DNA of 19,975 nt from Fragilaria crotonensis (Eukaryota; Bacillariophyta; Fragilariophyceae; Fragilariales; Fragilariaceae), in assembly GCA_022925895.1 (NCBI GenBank), contig JAKSYS010000836.1, positions 1 through 19,975 of the forward strand, written 5' to 3'. This document shows positions 8,813-18,415 of the stretch, one piece after another. A program made the position numbers and the translations under genes. The notes below the pieces were generated by a model. It did no database searches, had not been told where the DNA came from, and saw nothing but the letters and a program-made list of their open reading frames with translations. Each line of letters begins with the position of its first letter. The stretch's first letter is position 1.

Positions 8813-10278
8813 ATGTCCAGTATGAATGTTGAACAACCTTATGGCGGTCATTTTTCTGGTGATCCTCGCGTCCTTGGCTATTTGTTGACTCCCACTGAAG
8901 ATGACATCATTGCTTTGAAACGTGATCAATGGCTCAGCACTCATCTTCTTGATGTAATCGTTCAACGTGCTGGAATACGGCCGGACATTGATGTGGATCC
9001 ATTTGCACCACTTCTTGGAAGTTTGGGTGCAGAGACATACATATCCTCCATGAATCTCACGGCATCACTAAAGAGGGCTCAAGTCAAGAAGATAAAGGTG
9101 TGGAAGAGTAATCAGGAGTCCATCAAGCAACTTCGAGAAAAGCTAAAATTTGTGATGGAACAGCCGGCTTCAACTAATGGGAAATCATATCGTCTCATTG
9201 TTCCATTGGTGAATCCGCCTGGTGAAGTGGGCCACTTCTTTGTGGGTTGTTTTGATTTTTCTATGCATTGCTCGAGTTTCTTTACTCATGTTTCGTTCTA
9301 TGATTCCTTGGGCGAAATGCGAGGAGGGTTGTTCGTGGCAGCACTGCAGCCAAACTGGTGCAGAAGGTCAATACCTTTGTTAATAACTTTGTTCTGCACC
9401 GACCTGAGCACCATCATCTACAGCAATCAGACGGTGCTGTACTTCGAACTGTGTTTTACCAATCATGCCCGGAACAACAAAACGGATTTGACTGTGGGCT
9501 ATTTGCTGTGGCTGTGTGTTTGCATCTTGCGGAACGAAAGCCTGTTGACCCAAACTCCTTTGCACAATGCAATGTCACAGAAGCAAGGAGATTATTGTCG
9601 CATTGTCTTGGTGTCAATACGGTCATCGATGTTGACAATGAAGAGCTGGAGACCACCAGCACATACTTCAGGGGGTGCTTTCCGCTTCTTTCTTCCTCAG
9701 GCAAGTTCGAGAATAGTGCTCAAGGTGTTCCGCCTCGCATGGCAACCACAAGAAAATCTACACCCTCGAAAACAAGAAACATCCAAGCAGCAGAAGGATC
9801 ACAGAAAAGAAGATTGCTGTGAAGAAGGTCAAACGGGAGTTGAAGGTCAAGACAAATTCTGACGCGGACATTGTTGTTGATAAAAATGGCACAACCGAGG
9901 TGAAGCTGACCGAGGTTGTCCCGAAGAGCCCCATCAGGAAAGCCGTTGAAGAAGAACACAATGAGTGTGACAATGCGTCCATAGATAGTCTCGCCTCCGA
10001 AGAGATGCAGGTTCTTTTGCAGCAAGCCGTCGAACGGCTTATTGCGAGGGGCGAGTTTCCGTTTCCGCAGGGTGCCGTCGCGATGAGGAGGAATGACTCT
10101 GACTCCGAGGTGTCGAAAGAGTCAAAGAAATGACTCTGACTCCGAGGAGTCCGAAGAGATGATGACAACGAATGACTCTGACTCCGAGGTGTCCAAAGAG
10201 TCCAAAGACATGGCGGATGCCGTTGACCAGGTTACTATCGAGGCACAACAACTTCCCAACGAGGTTTCCCAACGATGA
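8813..10278 (+). CDS. Ulp1/SENP-like (C48) cysteine protease of the MULE, frames broken
   Basis: Proteases of this family cleave ubiquitin-like modifiers; MULE-borne copies are known in plants, with unclear function. The N-terminal part has 'LKRDQWLSTHLLD', the usual substrate-binding WL segment. Catalytic residues in order are His (VGHFFVG, residue 141), Asp (FYDSLG, residue 164), then Gln and Cys in QQNGFDCGLF (Cys codon 9493). The Asp and Cys parts lie in different frames; one extra G in the run at 9310-9312 would join them. A second break near 9795 leads to a Lys/Glu-rich tail, and a third near 10125 lies in a 19-bp DNA repeat encoding NDSDSE units. The gene may end at 10133 or 10278. ATG 8813 is the first in frame. 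The transposase gene begins 20 bp after the last stop. Confidence 0.8.
10092..10189 (+). repeat. Three identical 19-bp repeats encoding NDSDSE
   Basis: AATGACTCTGACTCCGAGG occurs at 10092, 10129 and 10171. The spacings, 37 and 42 bp, are such that copies 1 and 2 are not in the same frame, while 2 and 3 are. The array encodes acidic Asp/Ser/Glu units in the tail of the protease and is prone to slippage. Confidence 0.9.
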
Positions 10279-10297
10279 GCTTCTTGTCATCAACACC

Positions 10298-12397
10298 ATG
10301 TCCACTTCTTCCAAAACCGAGGATAGCAGTGCTCTAACAGGTGCATCATCGGACACAACCTTCTACAAGGTGATGGCGGAAGCCAAAATTGACTCCTTTG
10401 CAGAGATGGATCACATCAACCCTCTTGTGGAAATCTATGAACAAAGAACTGGCAACCACTTGCGCATCAAGCGTTCTATCAATGGAAAATTTCGTGTGTA
10501 CCAATGTAGGGAACACATCAACTGTCCATTTGAGATTCGTTTCTCGAGGCGCAGGAGTGATGGTATGTACACTGTCTCTAGGATGAAGACACGCCACGCT
10601 GAAGTTCGTCGTCCCCCCACTCGCGGCCGATGGTAGGAAATGGAAGACACGTTATTCCTCCAAGATGTTAACTGATGCGATAACTAAAGTCCTCAAAAAT
10701 AAGCATGTTGCTCCCACGGCCCGTGACGTTGTGAAAACACTGGCAAACAGAAAGAACGATTCCCAAGTTGTTTCGTACAACACAGCATGGCGTGCCGTCA
10801 ACCGTGACACCATGGTAACAAAAAGGTTGGGGTACAAGAGCTTTCAGCTGGTCGGACCCTACACCGAGGAGCTTGCGAGAACAAATCCGGGGTCGGTGCT
10901 TGGGTTCTTACGTTTGCCAACCTTCGAGCTTCAGAGCGTTCACTTCTTTCCTGGATTCATGAATAATGCTCTTAAGTTTGTGAGACCGGTGATTTCCCTT
11001 GATGCTGCCCACCTTCGAAGCGAATTCAAGGGAACCTTGTATGTTGCATCTGTTCTGACTGGGAACAACGATGTATTCCCCATTGGTTTCATGATTGCAG
11101 CCGGCAATGAGGATGGGGAAACGTGGATTCAGATGTTGACATATCTAAAGGAAGCGTGCCCCATTATTTGTCAGCAGGGAGGAGCGCACCCAAGCCATGG
11201 CTGATGACAATTCTCAACTTCGTGAAACACCATTTGTCTTTGTGTCTGATCGGGACAAAGGTCTCAAGGAGGCGGTGAAACGAGTGTTTCCTACAAGTAT
11301 AGAATTCAGTTGTGCACAGCACATACGAGCAAATGTGACGCAGAGGTTTGGAAGAAACGCTTCCAAATATGTTATGGCAATTGCCAAAACATACTCTGCC
11401 CGATACGTGGAGTTGCTAATGGACAAAACAAAACGAGTGAAACCGCAGGCTGCAAAGTACATCCAAGATATTGAGGAAGGTGGTGTCCTGTGGAAGTCAT
11501 CCCAGTGGCTCAGTCGGCAGCATCAGTATCCACCTCGATTTGGGATAGTGACAAGCAACACAAGCGAATCGGTTAACAGTATGTTCACAGGGGCTCGTGA
11601 CCTTCCGTGGATGGGTGCATTTGAGCACTTGGTCAATCTTCTGTCAAGTCGTATCTGCAGGCTGAGAACGGTGTATTCCAAGCATGACGGTGGTGATGTT
11701 GTGCCAAGAGTGAAAAAGCTTCTCAAGGCAAGATGGGAGAAAGCAGCCTCAATGACAGTGCTAGAAGTCGAGGAGGACTGTGGACATTTTGAAGTTGTGT
11801 CGCCGGGTATGGAGATCCTGAGGATGCTGATATTGGTGATATAATTGTTGGTGTCGATGTGCCAAATGTGCAACTTAACTTGCACATGGTGAAACCAGAA
11901 CAACGATGGTGCTCATGTGGTGCATGGCAGGACTGCATGATTCCTTGCCGACATGCAATGGCGGTGTATCGGCTTCACAAAGGCTACGACTTGACCTATA
12001 TACAATCAGAGCTTGTGGGTGATTATCATAAGTTTGGGTACGTGCAAAAACGCTCAAGCAGAACGTTTATCCGGTAAGCACCGACTCTTTGAAATCTGAT
12101 GGCATTACGCTGCCGCCAATTGTTAAAAAGCGTGGAGCTGGGCGCCCCAAAACCAAGAGAATTCGTCATCGAAGTGAATACCGAATGGGCGAAGATTCTC
12201 CAATCATCTGTTCGAACTGCAGCCGCCGAGGTCATAATAAGAGGACTTGTCCAAATCCAAAAACGCCTACCGAGAGATTGCTTCCTGAGGAGAAGACCGA
12301 GGAAAACAACAACAACGACGATGAGGAGCGTGGCAAAGAAATGCAACGTGAAAACGAAGAAGACGAGGAAAGAAAGGAGGAGCAATACGAATTATAA
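10298..12397 (+). CDS. MULE transposase (DDE, SWIM and CCHC zinc motifs), frames broken
   Basis: This is the enzyme that should bind the TIRs and move the element. Parts in order: an N-terminal zinc-type DNA-binding segment with C-x6-style pairing (YQCREHINCPF, Cys codons 10505 and 10523, His in RHAEV at 10595); the catalytic core with Asp in VISLDAAHL (11001), Asp in FVSDRDKGL (11248) and Glu in SNTSESVNS (11566), plus CAQHIRANV; a SWIM finger CSCGAWQD..IPCRHAMAVY (11910-11954); a basic AT-hook-like KKRGAGRPK; a CCHC knuckle CSNCSRRGHNKRTC (12209-12250); and a Glu/Asn-rich end. One-base frame changes near 10610 (C6 run), 11185, 11806 (G3) and 12048 (A5) interrupt it, with no in-frame stop elsewhere. 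The start is the first ATG of the frame. Confidence 0.9.
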
Positions 12398-12551
12398 AAA
12401 CGAAATAGATGCAGAAGACGCACTTGACATGCAAGAGGAAACACAAGACGAGTAACCACAGCATGGTAGTTGCTTGATGAAGGTAACAAAAATAGTTCTA
12501 CTACTAGACTATGAGTTACTTCATTTCTTGTCATGTCCTGCATCTAGGTTA
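12398..12551. other. Short gap between convergent MULE genes
   Basis: The 154 bp lies between the transposase stop and the stop of the minus-strand acidic ORF. The two genes are tail to tail, so both transcripts must end here or overlap. No distinct terminator is seen. Confidence 0.5.
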
Positions 12552-12917
12552 CTAATTGTTGCCTGTCGTATCATCTTCTCCTGTTTTCTTGAAGCGGCAT
12601 TCCACGTCAACAATGCCACCATTTTCATCGTGACTGCGAATGAACTCTACCTCGTTGCGAGGTACCTTGAGACGGAAATCCACCGAAATAACTCTCCCAG
12701 TGCTGTCCCTGGTGTAGATGTACTCGATTGGGTTGTCATCAGTGTTTGGAAAGACTTCTGCCATGTCAACCTTGCCATAGTCCTCGTCGTCCTCGATGAT
12801 GTAGTTTTCATCAGGGTTCTTGGAATTGGCTTCATTGGAATTCTCATGAACAATTTGTTCATCAGCAGACTTGTCCTTATTATTTAAATCATTACGTTCA
12901 TCGCCAGTATTCTTCAT
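12552..12917 (-). CDS. Small acidic MULE protein of unknown function
   Basis: A 121-codon frame opens at ATG 12917 and ends at 12552, inside the MULE and convergent with the transposase gene. The protein is rich in Asp, Glu and Asn in its first half ('NYIIEDDEDYGKVDM') and has a more ordered second half ('EYIYTRDSTGRVISVDF', 'LKVPRNEVEFIRSHD', 'VDVECRFKK') that looks like a run of beta strands. It is one of the few frames in the window with no break. No known domain is recognised and no similarity to maize MURB is claimed. The arrangement, transposase and a second gene tail to tail between TIRs, resembles MuDR. A longer GTG-started frame from 12947 exists, but the ATG is preferred. Confidence 0.6.
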   Translation of the reverse strand: MKNTGDERNDLNNKDKSADEQIVHENSNEANSKNPDENYIIEDDEDYGKVDMAEVFPNTDDNPIEYIYTRDSTGRVISVDFRLKVPRNEVEFIRSHDENGGIVDVECRFKKTGEDDTTGNN

Positions 12918-13044
12918 GGTGGTCGTGGATGAGGTGTTAATGTCCACTTGGGTTTAATTGCCATTGTGTGGCAGCTTTCGAACATGAAGATCTCCTCCAC
13001 TATACTGTGTACAAGCATTTGTGTACAACACTGTTTCGAAACTG

Positions 13045-13487
13045 AAATTGTTTTCCAAGGAAATTTGACACACCATGGATATCATTCAATATGACAAGAG
13101 TATTGCACCTAAGTGAATTATGACCAATGTTGAGGTTGATGGACAGGATCAGAATGAAATGGTTTGCACCCATCGATGCTATCATGGGAAGATAAATGAC
13201 GAAGAACGGCTCCAAAGAAGCGTGGTGAACATGGTTGATTTTTGTTTAGTCTACAGGACGGGTACGATATCTTCTGTGAAAGCTTGGAGTGGCAGGCGCT
13301 GCATTTGAGAAATGGATTATATAATAGACAAATGTACTAGATAGCAAACATGGCCAAAAGATGTGTACTACAATGCAATTTAGAAATCATAATGTACTAT
13401 ATTGCAATACCGTACAAAACTAGATAGAGGGTCATTGTACTTTATAATCTTTAAACTTATTTATGGACTAAATTGCAATTTCCCCTA
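13045..13487. repeat. Right terminal inverted repeat of the MULE
   Basis: This is the inverted partner of 8040-8484, identical apart from two missing homopolymer bases. The inner end is at the AAATTG of 13045-13050. The outer end CCCCTA abuts AAAACTATC, which starts the retroelement side. Confidence 0.95.
13332..13477. promoter_or_regulatory. Mirror set of 15-bp motifs in the right TIR
   Basis: The four motifs of the left TIR appear here in reverse complement, for example ATGTACTAGATAGCA at 13332 and ATGGACTAAATTGCA at 13463. They have the same spacing to the element tip. Candidate transposase binding sites by position. Confidence 0.5.
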
Positions 13488-13792
13488 AAAACTATCATAA
13501 AAGCAGGAACCAGTACAGTAACAGGCATTGTATGCTCACCACCACTCACGTACGGAGTGGCATGTCCGAAGTTCGGGAAAGAGAGAGCAGTCGCCGTCAG
13601 ACAGACGAACACGAGACACAGACAGACGAACACCCGGACACAACACAAGATGCGAATTGCTCACAATCCGGACGAACTCGAATCAACAAAGACACTACTC
13701 TAGTTAATTTAATCTGGCCTCTTCCCTCAAACCACCAACCGACCGACGACTCGAACGACGAACGCAGATAGGATGGCCGACATGTCGTCCCT
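13488..13792 (+). other. Leader of the retroelement, 5' boundary not resolved
   Basis: No gene is supported. A 13-bp word GACAGACGAACAC is repeated at 13600 and 13621. The composition shifts here from AT-rich TIR to the GC-richer retroelement, so the element's 5' terminus probably lies within this stretch. I found no matching repeat at the right side of the window. An ATGGCC at 13773 could be an earlier start for the gag-like ORF if one base were missing before 13793. Confidence 0.4.
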
Positions 13793-16332
13793 ATGACGAT
13801 GACGTCTACGTGGGAAGACGTCTTCCGTGCCCTTGACCAGTGGGAAGTGGTCCCGAAGCTCAACAGATTACACACGAAATCGAATTCGATTAATACGGAG
13901 TCTACAGGGTTTGTACACCTGTGTTCGCCGGACATCGCACACCTGATGGTAAACACGCACGGGACGATCCGTCTGTTCCACCACTTTCACCACGACGCCG
14001 ACGACGGACTAAACGACGGAACGAACGCCCTATGGGCACTTCTCGGCGGCGGTGGATTCGCAGCCGCCATGGCGGTCGACACGAAACAGATCGTCAGAAG
14101 CCACGTTGGAACGCCTTACGATTGGTCCAAAATGCTCACGTGGAATTCTACGTCCGACGTACGAAGAGCGATTGAAGAATTGGTGACGACGAGATCTTCG
14201 GTGTCAGGCGTCAGCGAGAGCGCCGGACAGGCATCGGCGCCGGCGCGGGAGCCACCTCCTGTGGCAGCGACGAGAGGACGCGAAAGGCAGTGCCCCAAGA
14301 GGCAGATCCAAGTCGAGCAAACATACTAACGAGACTAACGACCAAGACAAGACGAACGACGCGGACGCGGACGACACAGAAGACGTCACGGTCGTCGGTT
14401 TCACCATGAAACCGACAGTACCAGTTCCGGCGTTCATCGCAGCAGCCATCATGGAATCATACGTCACCGACCCTGAGGAATTGGCCCTGATGATAGTCAG
14501 GACCATCAAACAGAGGGCGAGTGAGGACCCGGACCCGACCGGGCGTCGAGGTTGGCCGAAGCAGCGTCCTACGTACCTCGATGGGTTCTCTGCGTTGCAG
14601 CGAGCACCAGAACCACTCACGGTCCAACAAAGTGGGAGTGGCGGCTTCGTCAGCTTACTCTAGGCGAGCGGACGACTGGGCGAAAGTCCTACACATGAAG
14701 TACCTGGCCGTGAAGGCTAAAAGCCTCATCCAATCGGACGATCAGTCAGAAACGCCAGGACGAGAGAACGACGCCATCAGAAACTTGTCGAGCCTCCTCG
14801 AAAGACAGGTCGCTAGCGCAGTCGCGTCATCTCCTCAAATCCCGAAGACAGGATTCGACTCGTTCCCCGTCGACAAAGCGGATGATCCTGTTCGTTTCGA
14901 GAAGGACGCCTTGGGAGGACCCCAACTCGCCCCGTCCAGACCTTCGCAGACATCCTAGCGCTCAGCAACGTGGCGTACGTCCAAAACCACATACACCATT
15001 TCTTGCGCAACACGAAAGGGAGGGATGCATTCATCCCAATGGGTTTCTGCGCAGCCATTCGGACCGCATCCTTCCTAGCCGACGCTTCGACAGACCAGGA
15101 GCCTTCAGCCTTTTTGCTGCGGGCCCCAGACGCTCGCACGATCGAACGCGACGGGCAGGGATGCTCTCGACCACGCAAGCACCCTTGTTCAAATGCAACT
15201 TAAGACGACAGACACGACAACTGGATTCTCGGACAAAGACATCAAGAGCATGACGAAGCTCAATTTCACTATCCCGCGTGATTTTCACGAGCTCGCGCGA
15301 CTACTCGAGAACATGGCGGGGTGGCCGAGCTCCTCTTCGGCCCGCGGTCCCCGTTGACGCATATGTTGGACGAGTGGTGTCGTTTCCTGACGCGAGCAGT
15401 CGGATCGACCTTAGCGACGTTACGACAGCCAGCTCACGAAGACAACTCGGCCGCCTGTCGCCTCGGTTGGTTCATCGAGAAACGCACGCAACAATACTTG
15501 GTGTTGTGCGCAGGAGTGGAACACGAGGACGATATCAACCTGAATCTGCTAGACTTCCGTTCGACGCGTCAGCAACTGGAGGACGGAGCCTTCGTCTTCC
15601 CGCCTGCGACTTCTTGAAAGACAGGATGGGGTCCGGGGCAGCGCTGCCGCGAAGGCGGAAGCCCCAGCGCATCAGGAGGAGGCGGCGCACGATCTGGACG
15701 AAAGGGACAACCAGCAGACGCTGTCACGAACCCGCAGCAGGACCTGTTCACGAAGGACGCCAACGACGTCTGGCAGGTCTTCCTCGATCACGTGCGGAGC
15801 GGGCCGCTCCCGAACATGTGCTGCCGCTGGCACTTGAACGGCAAGTGTGTCCGGAGCTGCTTCCTGAGCGCTTCGCGTCGCCCTTACGACCGAACAAACC
15901 GCGAGCGTTAGGGCATGGATCGAACAATGCAGGGCGCGCATGCGCCGACCCTCGTCCGACTCGACGCCGCCCAGCAAGAAAACGAAATTAGGACCCTCTG
16001 CATCTGCTTACACTACAACTTTTTTCGTCGCTCAGCCTTCCCGGTGGTCCTTTGATCACGAGGCAGCCCATCGCGAATTTCACAATCGACGAACGACAGG
16101 GGACGCACCGCCTTTCCGCGACTCGCGCCAGCCGACCGATGGACCCATAGCGGGTCCGTCCATAGCAATCCCGGCTGCACAACCACGCCCGACGGCAACG
16201 ATCGCCACGCATGAGACATCGCTCGCGGCCGCGACCCGCCTCGCCCCGCCCGACCGCCCACGACCGTCCGCCGCGGAGCTGACCGCCCCGGCACTGCGAA
16301 CGAGGACGTTCGTCTCACGTCACGACTCCTGA
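13793..16332 (+). CDS. Gag-like ORF of the DIRS-like element, frames broken
   Basis: A structural or nucleic-acid-binding protein is expected at this place. Continuous peptides can be followed across about eight frame changes: 'MTSTWEDVFRALDQWEVVPK' at the start, then 'VPVPAFIAAAIMESYVTDPE', 'AYSRRADDWAKVLHMKYLAV', 'ADILALSNVAYVQNHIHHFL', 'KLNFTIPRDFHELARLLEN', 'LTHMLDEWCRFLTRAVGST', 'DANDVWQVFLDHVRSGPLPN'. A Cys-rich motif CCRWHLNGKCVRSC begins at 15819 and resembles a zinc knuckle, though the expected final His is Arg in this frame. A Pro/Ser-rich tail ends at 16332. One break is in a G run at 15318-15321. The frame seems to continue into the polymerase with a one-base change, so gag and pol may be one ORF. 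No family name is claimed beyond position and motif. Confidence 0.6.
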
Positions 16333-16335
16333 CAC

Positions 16336-18415
16336 CCTCTGGGGTCCTAGGACCAACGGTAAGTCACTCGCCCTGGTTCCACTTCCGACGATACCGCTTC
16401 CGAATGTCGACTCGCCTTTCCCGCGCCTTCCCGAACCTCGACTCGCCGATGCTCTGGCCAGCATCCTCGACGCCCCCAGCCGACGACGCACCCGACCGAA
16501 TTCCGCTTCGAATGGACTCACGAGGCGGCCGCTCACAACCTGGCAGTCCTCCGGCGCTACGCGCTGGACCTCGGGGCAGCCGTGGACGCCCAACCGTTCA
16601 GCGCGGTGACACCCGGATCCGAATTTCGATCCGCCGCGCTCCTGGCGCCGCTCCTCCGCACGCTCTGGTCGCGCTTCCAAGAGCGCATTTCAGACGGCGC
16701 GGATTTTCCCTCCGCGAGATTTCCGACGCCGACCGCCTCGCCGACGTCCGCGACAACCTCGCCCGTGGCAATCACAAATCGGCCCGAGGCCACGAAGCGA
16801 AGTTGATATCAATGCTAAAAGAAGAAGTGGAAAGGGGCTGGCAACTGCCCCTACCGAGGGCCGCTCTGGAATTAGAAGGCTGCGAGGTGGCGCCTTTGGG
16901 CATGGTGGCACAGACATCGATCGACGAGAAGGGACAGACCATCGAGAAGCTAAGGCTCACACACGACCAGTCATTCAACCCCAGCGGGATCCCAGGACGA
17001 AGCGTAAACGACAGAGTGGACACGTCACAACTGACGACCGCACGATTTGGCAGGGCTTTCAGTCGACTGATGTACCACATCTCGTACCTCAGACAATTGT
17101 GGCCGAAAGAACCCATCCTCCTCACAAAGGTGGACTGCAAATCCGCCTACAGACGAATACACTTAAAGGCACGAACCGCCCTGAAGTCTTGCACTAGCAT
17201 TGACGACCTGCTCCTCGTGGCACTCAGGATGACTTTCGGAGGAGCACCAAACCCGTCCCAGTGGAGCGACGTGTCCGAAGTAATCACGGACCTTGCGAAT
17301 GACCTCGTCAGGAGATCAGACTGGGACCCGAAGGTATTCCACTCGCCGCATCAACACTTGCTTGATTCTGACGAAGCCGTAGATAACGACGATGGAATGA
17401 TCGACGGTCGAGCGAATTCGGAGAAGCCGATTTCTTCGCTGTGAACTACCCGATCGCAAACGACGACGATCTACCCAGATTCGACTGTTACCTGGACGAC
17501 ATTTTGGGGCTTTCAACCCAAGAGACGCAGAAAAGAGCTCGGCAGCGATTCCCTTGCATTGCACATAGTGGGAAGACCCCACAACGCAGAGGGAAACGAA
17601 TCCTTTCCCAGAGACGACATCCTTGCCATCCCGAAGTTCCTGGCCGAGGCGAAACCATCTGAGCGGAAGATGATCTTGGGATGGCTGGTAGACACACGCC
17701 GCTTCACGGTCGCTCTGCCTGAGGACAAATACCACGCATGGACGAAAGTGATCGACAAGATCCTAGCGAACAGGCATGCGCACGTAACGACGAACGATCT
17801 GGAGAAGACCCTCGGACGACTCAGCCACGCCGCATACGTCGTCCCGTACTCCAGGCATTTCATGGGGCGACTCTACAAGGCATGCGAGAGATCGAAACGA
17901 AGTGGAAAGACGAGACTGACGAATCCCCAACGCGATGACCTGAGCCTTTGGAGGAGCTTCCTGCGAAGAGCGGCGCAAGGGATCTCCATCAACAGATTGG
18001 TCTGCAGGTGGCCGACGCGAATCGTTCGGGTGGACGCTTGCCCGCAAGGGATAGGAGGATATGGTCTCCAAAGCGGGATTGCTTGGCGATACCAACTGCC
18101 CGAAGATCTAGCGGGACGAGCGACACTTAATACGTTGGAGTTTCTAGCAGCCTTCGTGGGAATGGTAGTCGAATTCCGCGAAGGAAAAAGTGGTCGCCAG
18201 TCTCGGACGTCCTGCTAAGCCAAGGGATAGCACCTCGGCCGCAGGGTGGCTGGCAAAGTCCAGCCGACGACAACTGTCCGCTTCACCTCACCATCGCGAG
18301 GAGTTTCGCTGATTTCTGTCTGACGCACGAGATCGACCACTACACTCAATGGTTCCCGGGGCGAGAGAACAAGGTGGCGGACATTTTATCGCGAGACTTC
18401 GCGCTCGACGACGAC
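16336..18415 (+). CDS. Reverse transcriptase and RNase H of the DIRS-like element, frames broken
   Basis: This polymerase copies element RNA into DNA. The N-terminal lead-in reads 'VPLPTIPLPNVDSPFP', then 'PFSAVTPGSEFRSAALLAPL' and 'ISDADRLADVRDNLARGNHK'. RT motifs follow: LTKVDCKSAYRRIHL (first catalytic Asp codon 17133), MTFGGAPNPSQWSDV (near 17230) and FDCYLDDILG (17489-17500 for YLDD). RNase H has VRVDACPQGIGGYG (Asp 18033), NTLEFLAAF (Glu 18138), a DSTSAAGW segment (Asp 18226) and NKVADILSRDF (Asp 18380), the typical DIRS-type ending. Frame changes occur near 16425-16500, 16710, 17408, 17505, 18190 and 18270. No frame-internal stops lie within the conserved blocks. The start is uncertain because the frame runs on from the gag-like ORF. 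Confidence 0.85.

Larger units (their letters stand above)
8040..13487. mobile_element. Complete Mutator-like DNA transposon (MULE) with long TIRs
   Basis: A 5.4-kb element is bounded by inverted repeats of about 445 bp starting TAGGGGAAATTGCAATTTAG. In order it holds a 328-bp leader, a Ulp1-type protease gene (+), a MULE transposase gene (+), a short gap, a small acidic ORF (-) and the right TIR. The TIRs show no substitutions by eye and only two 1-bp indels, implying very recent movement or gene conversion. MULEs usually make 8-11 bp target duplications; comparing the flanks ('..CATTGATTAT' left, 'AAAAACTATC..' right) shows no convincing one. The left flank is old repeat copy B and the right flank the leader of a retroelement. 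Confidence 0.92.

Noticed and set aside
9304-9360. Intron to explain the frame change in the Ulp1 gene
   Set aside because: The protein reads on without a gap after a one-base change, leaving no room for a GT-AG intron. The same is true of the other breaks in the MULE and retroelement.
10100-12400. Programmed ribosomal frameshifting in the transposase
   Set aside because: Changes occur in both directions at many unrelated places. Programmed sites are usually one per gene with a defined slippery heptamer.
8030-13500. 9-bp target-site duplication of the MULE
   Set aside because: Comparing flanks with the boundary moved by one or two bases gave at most five of nine matches, which is not convincing.
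13473-13771. Short overlapping frames in the retroelement leader
   Set aside because: They overlap each other in several frames, carry a 13-bp DNA repeat and show no conserved motif.
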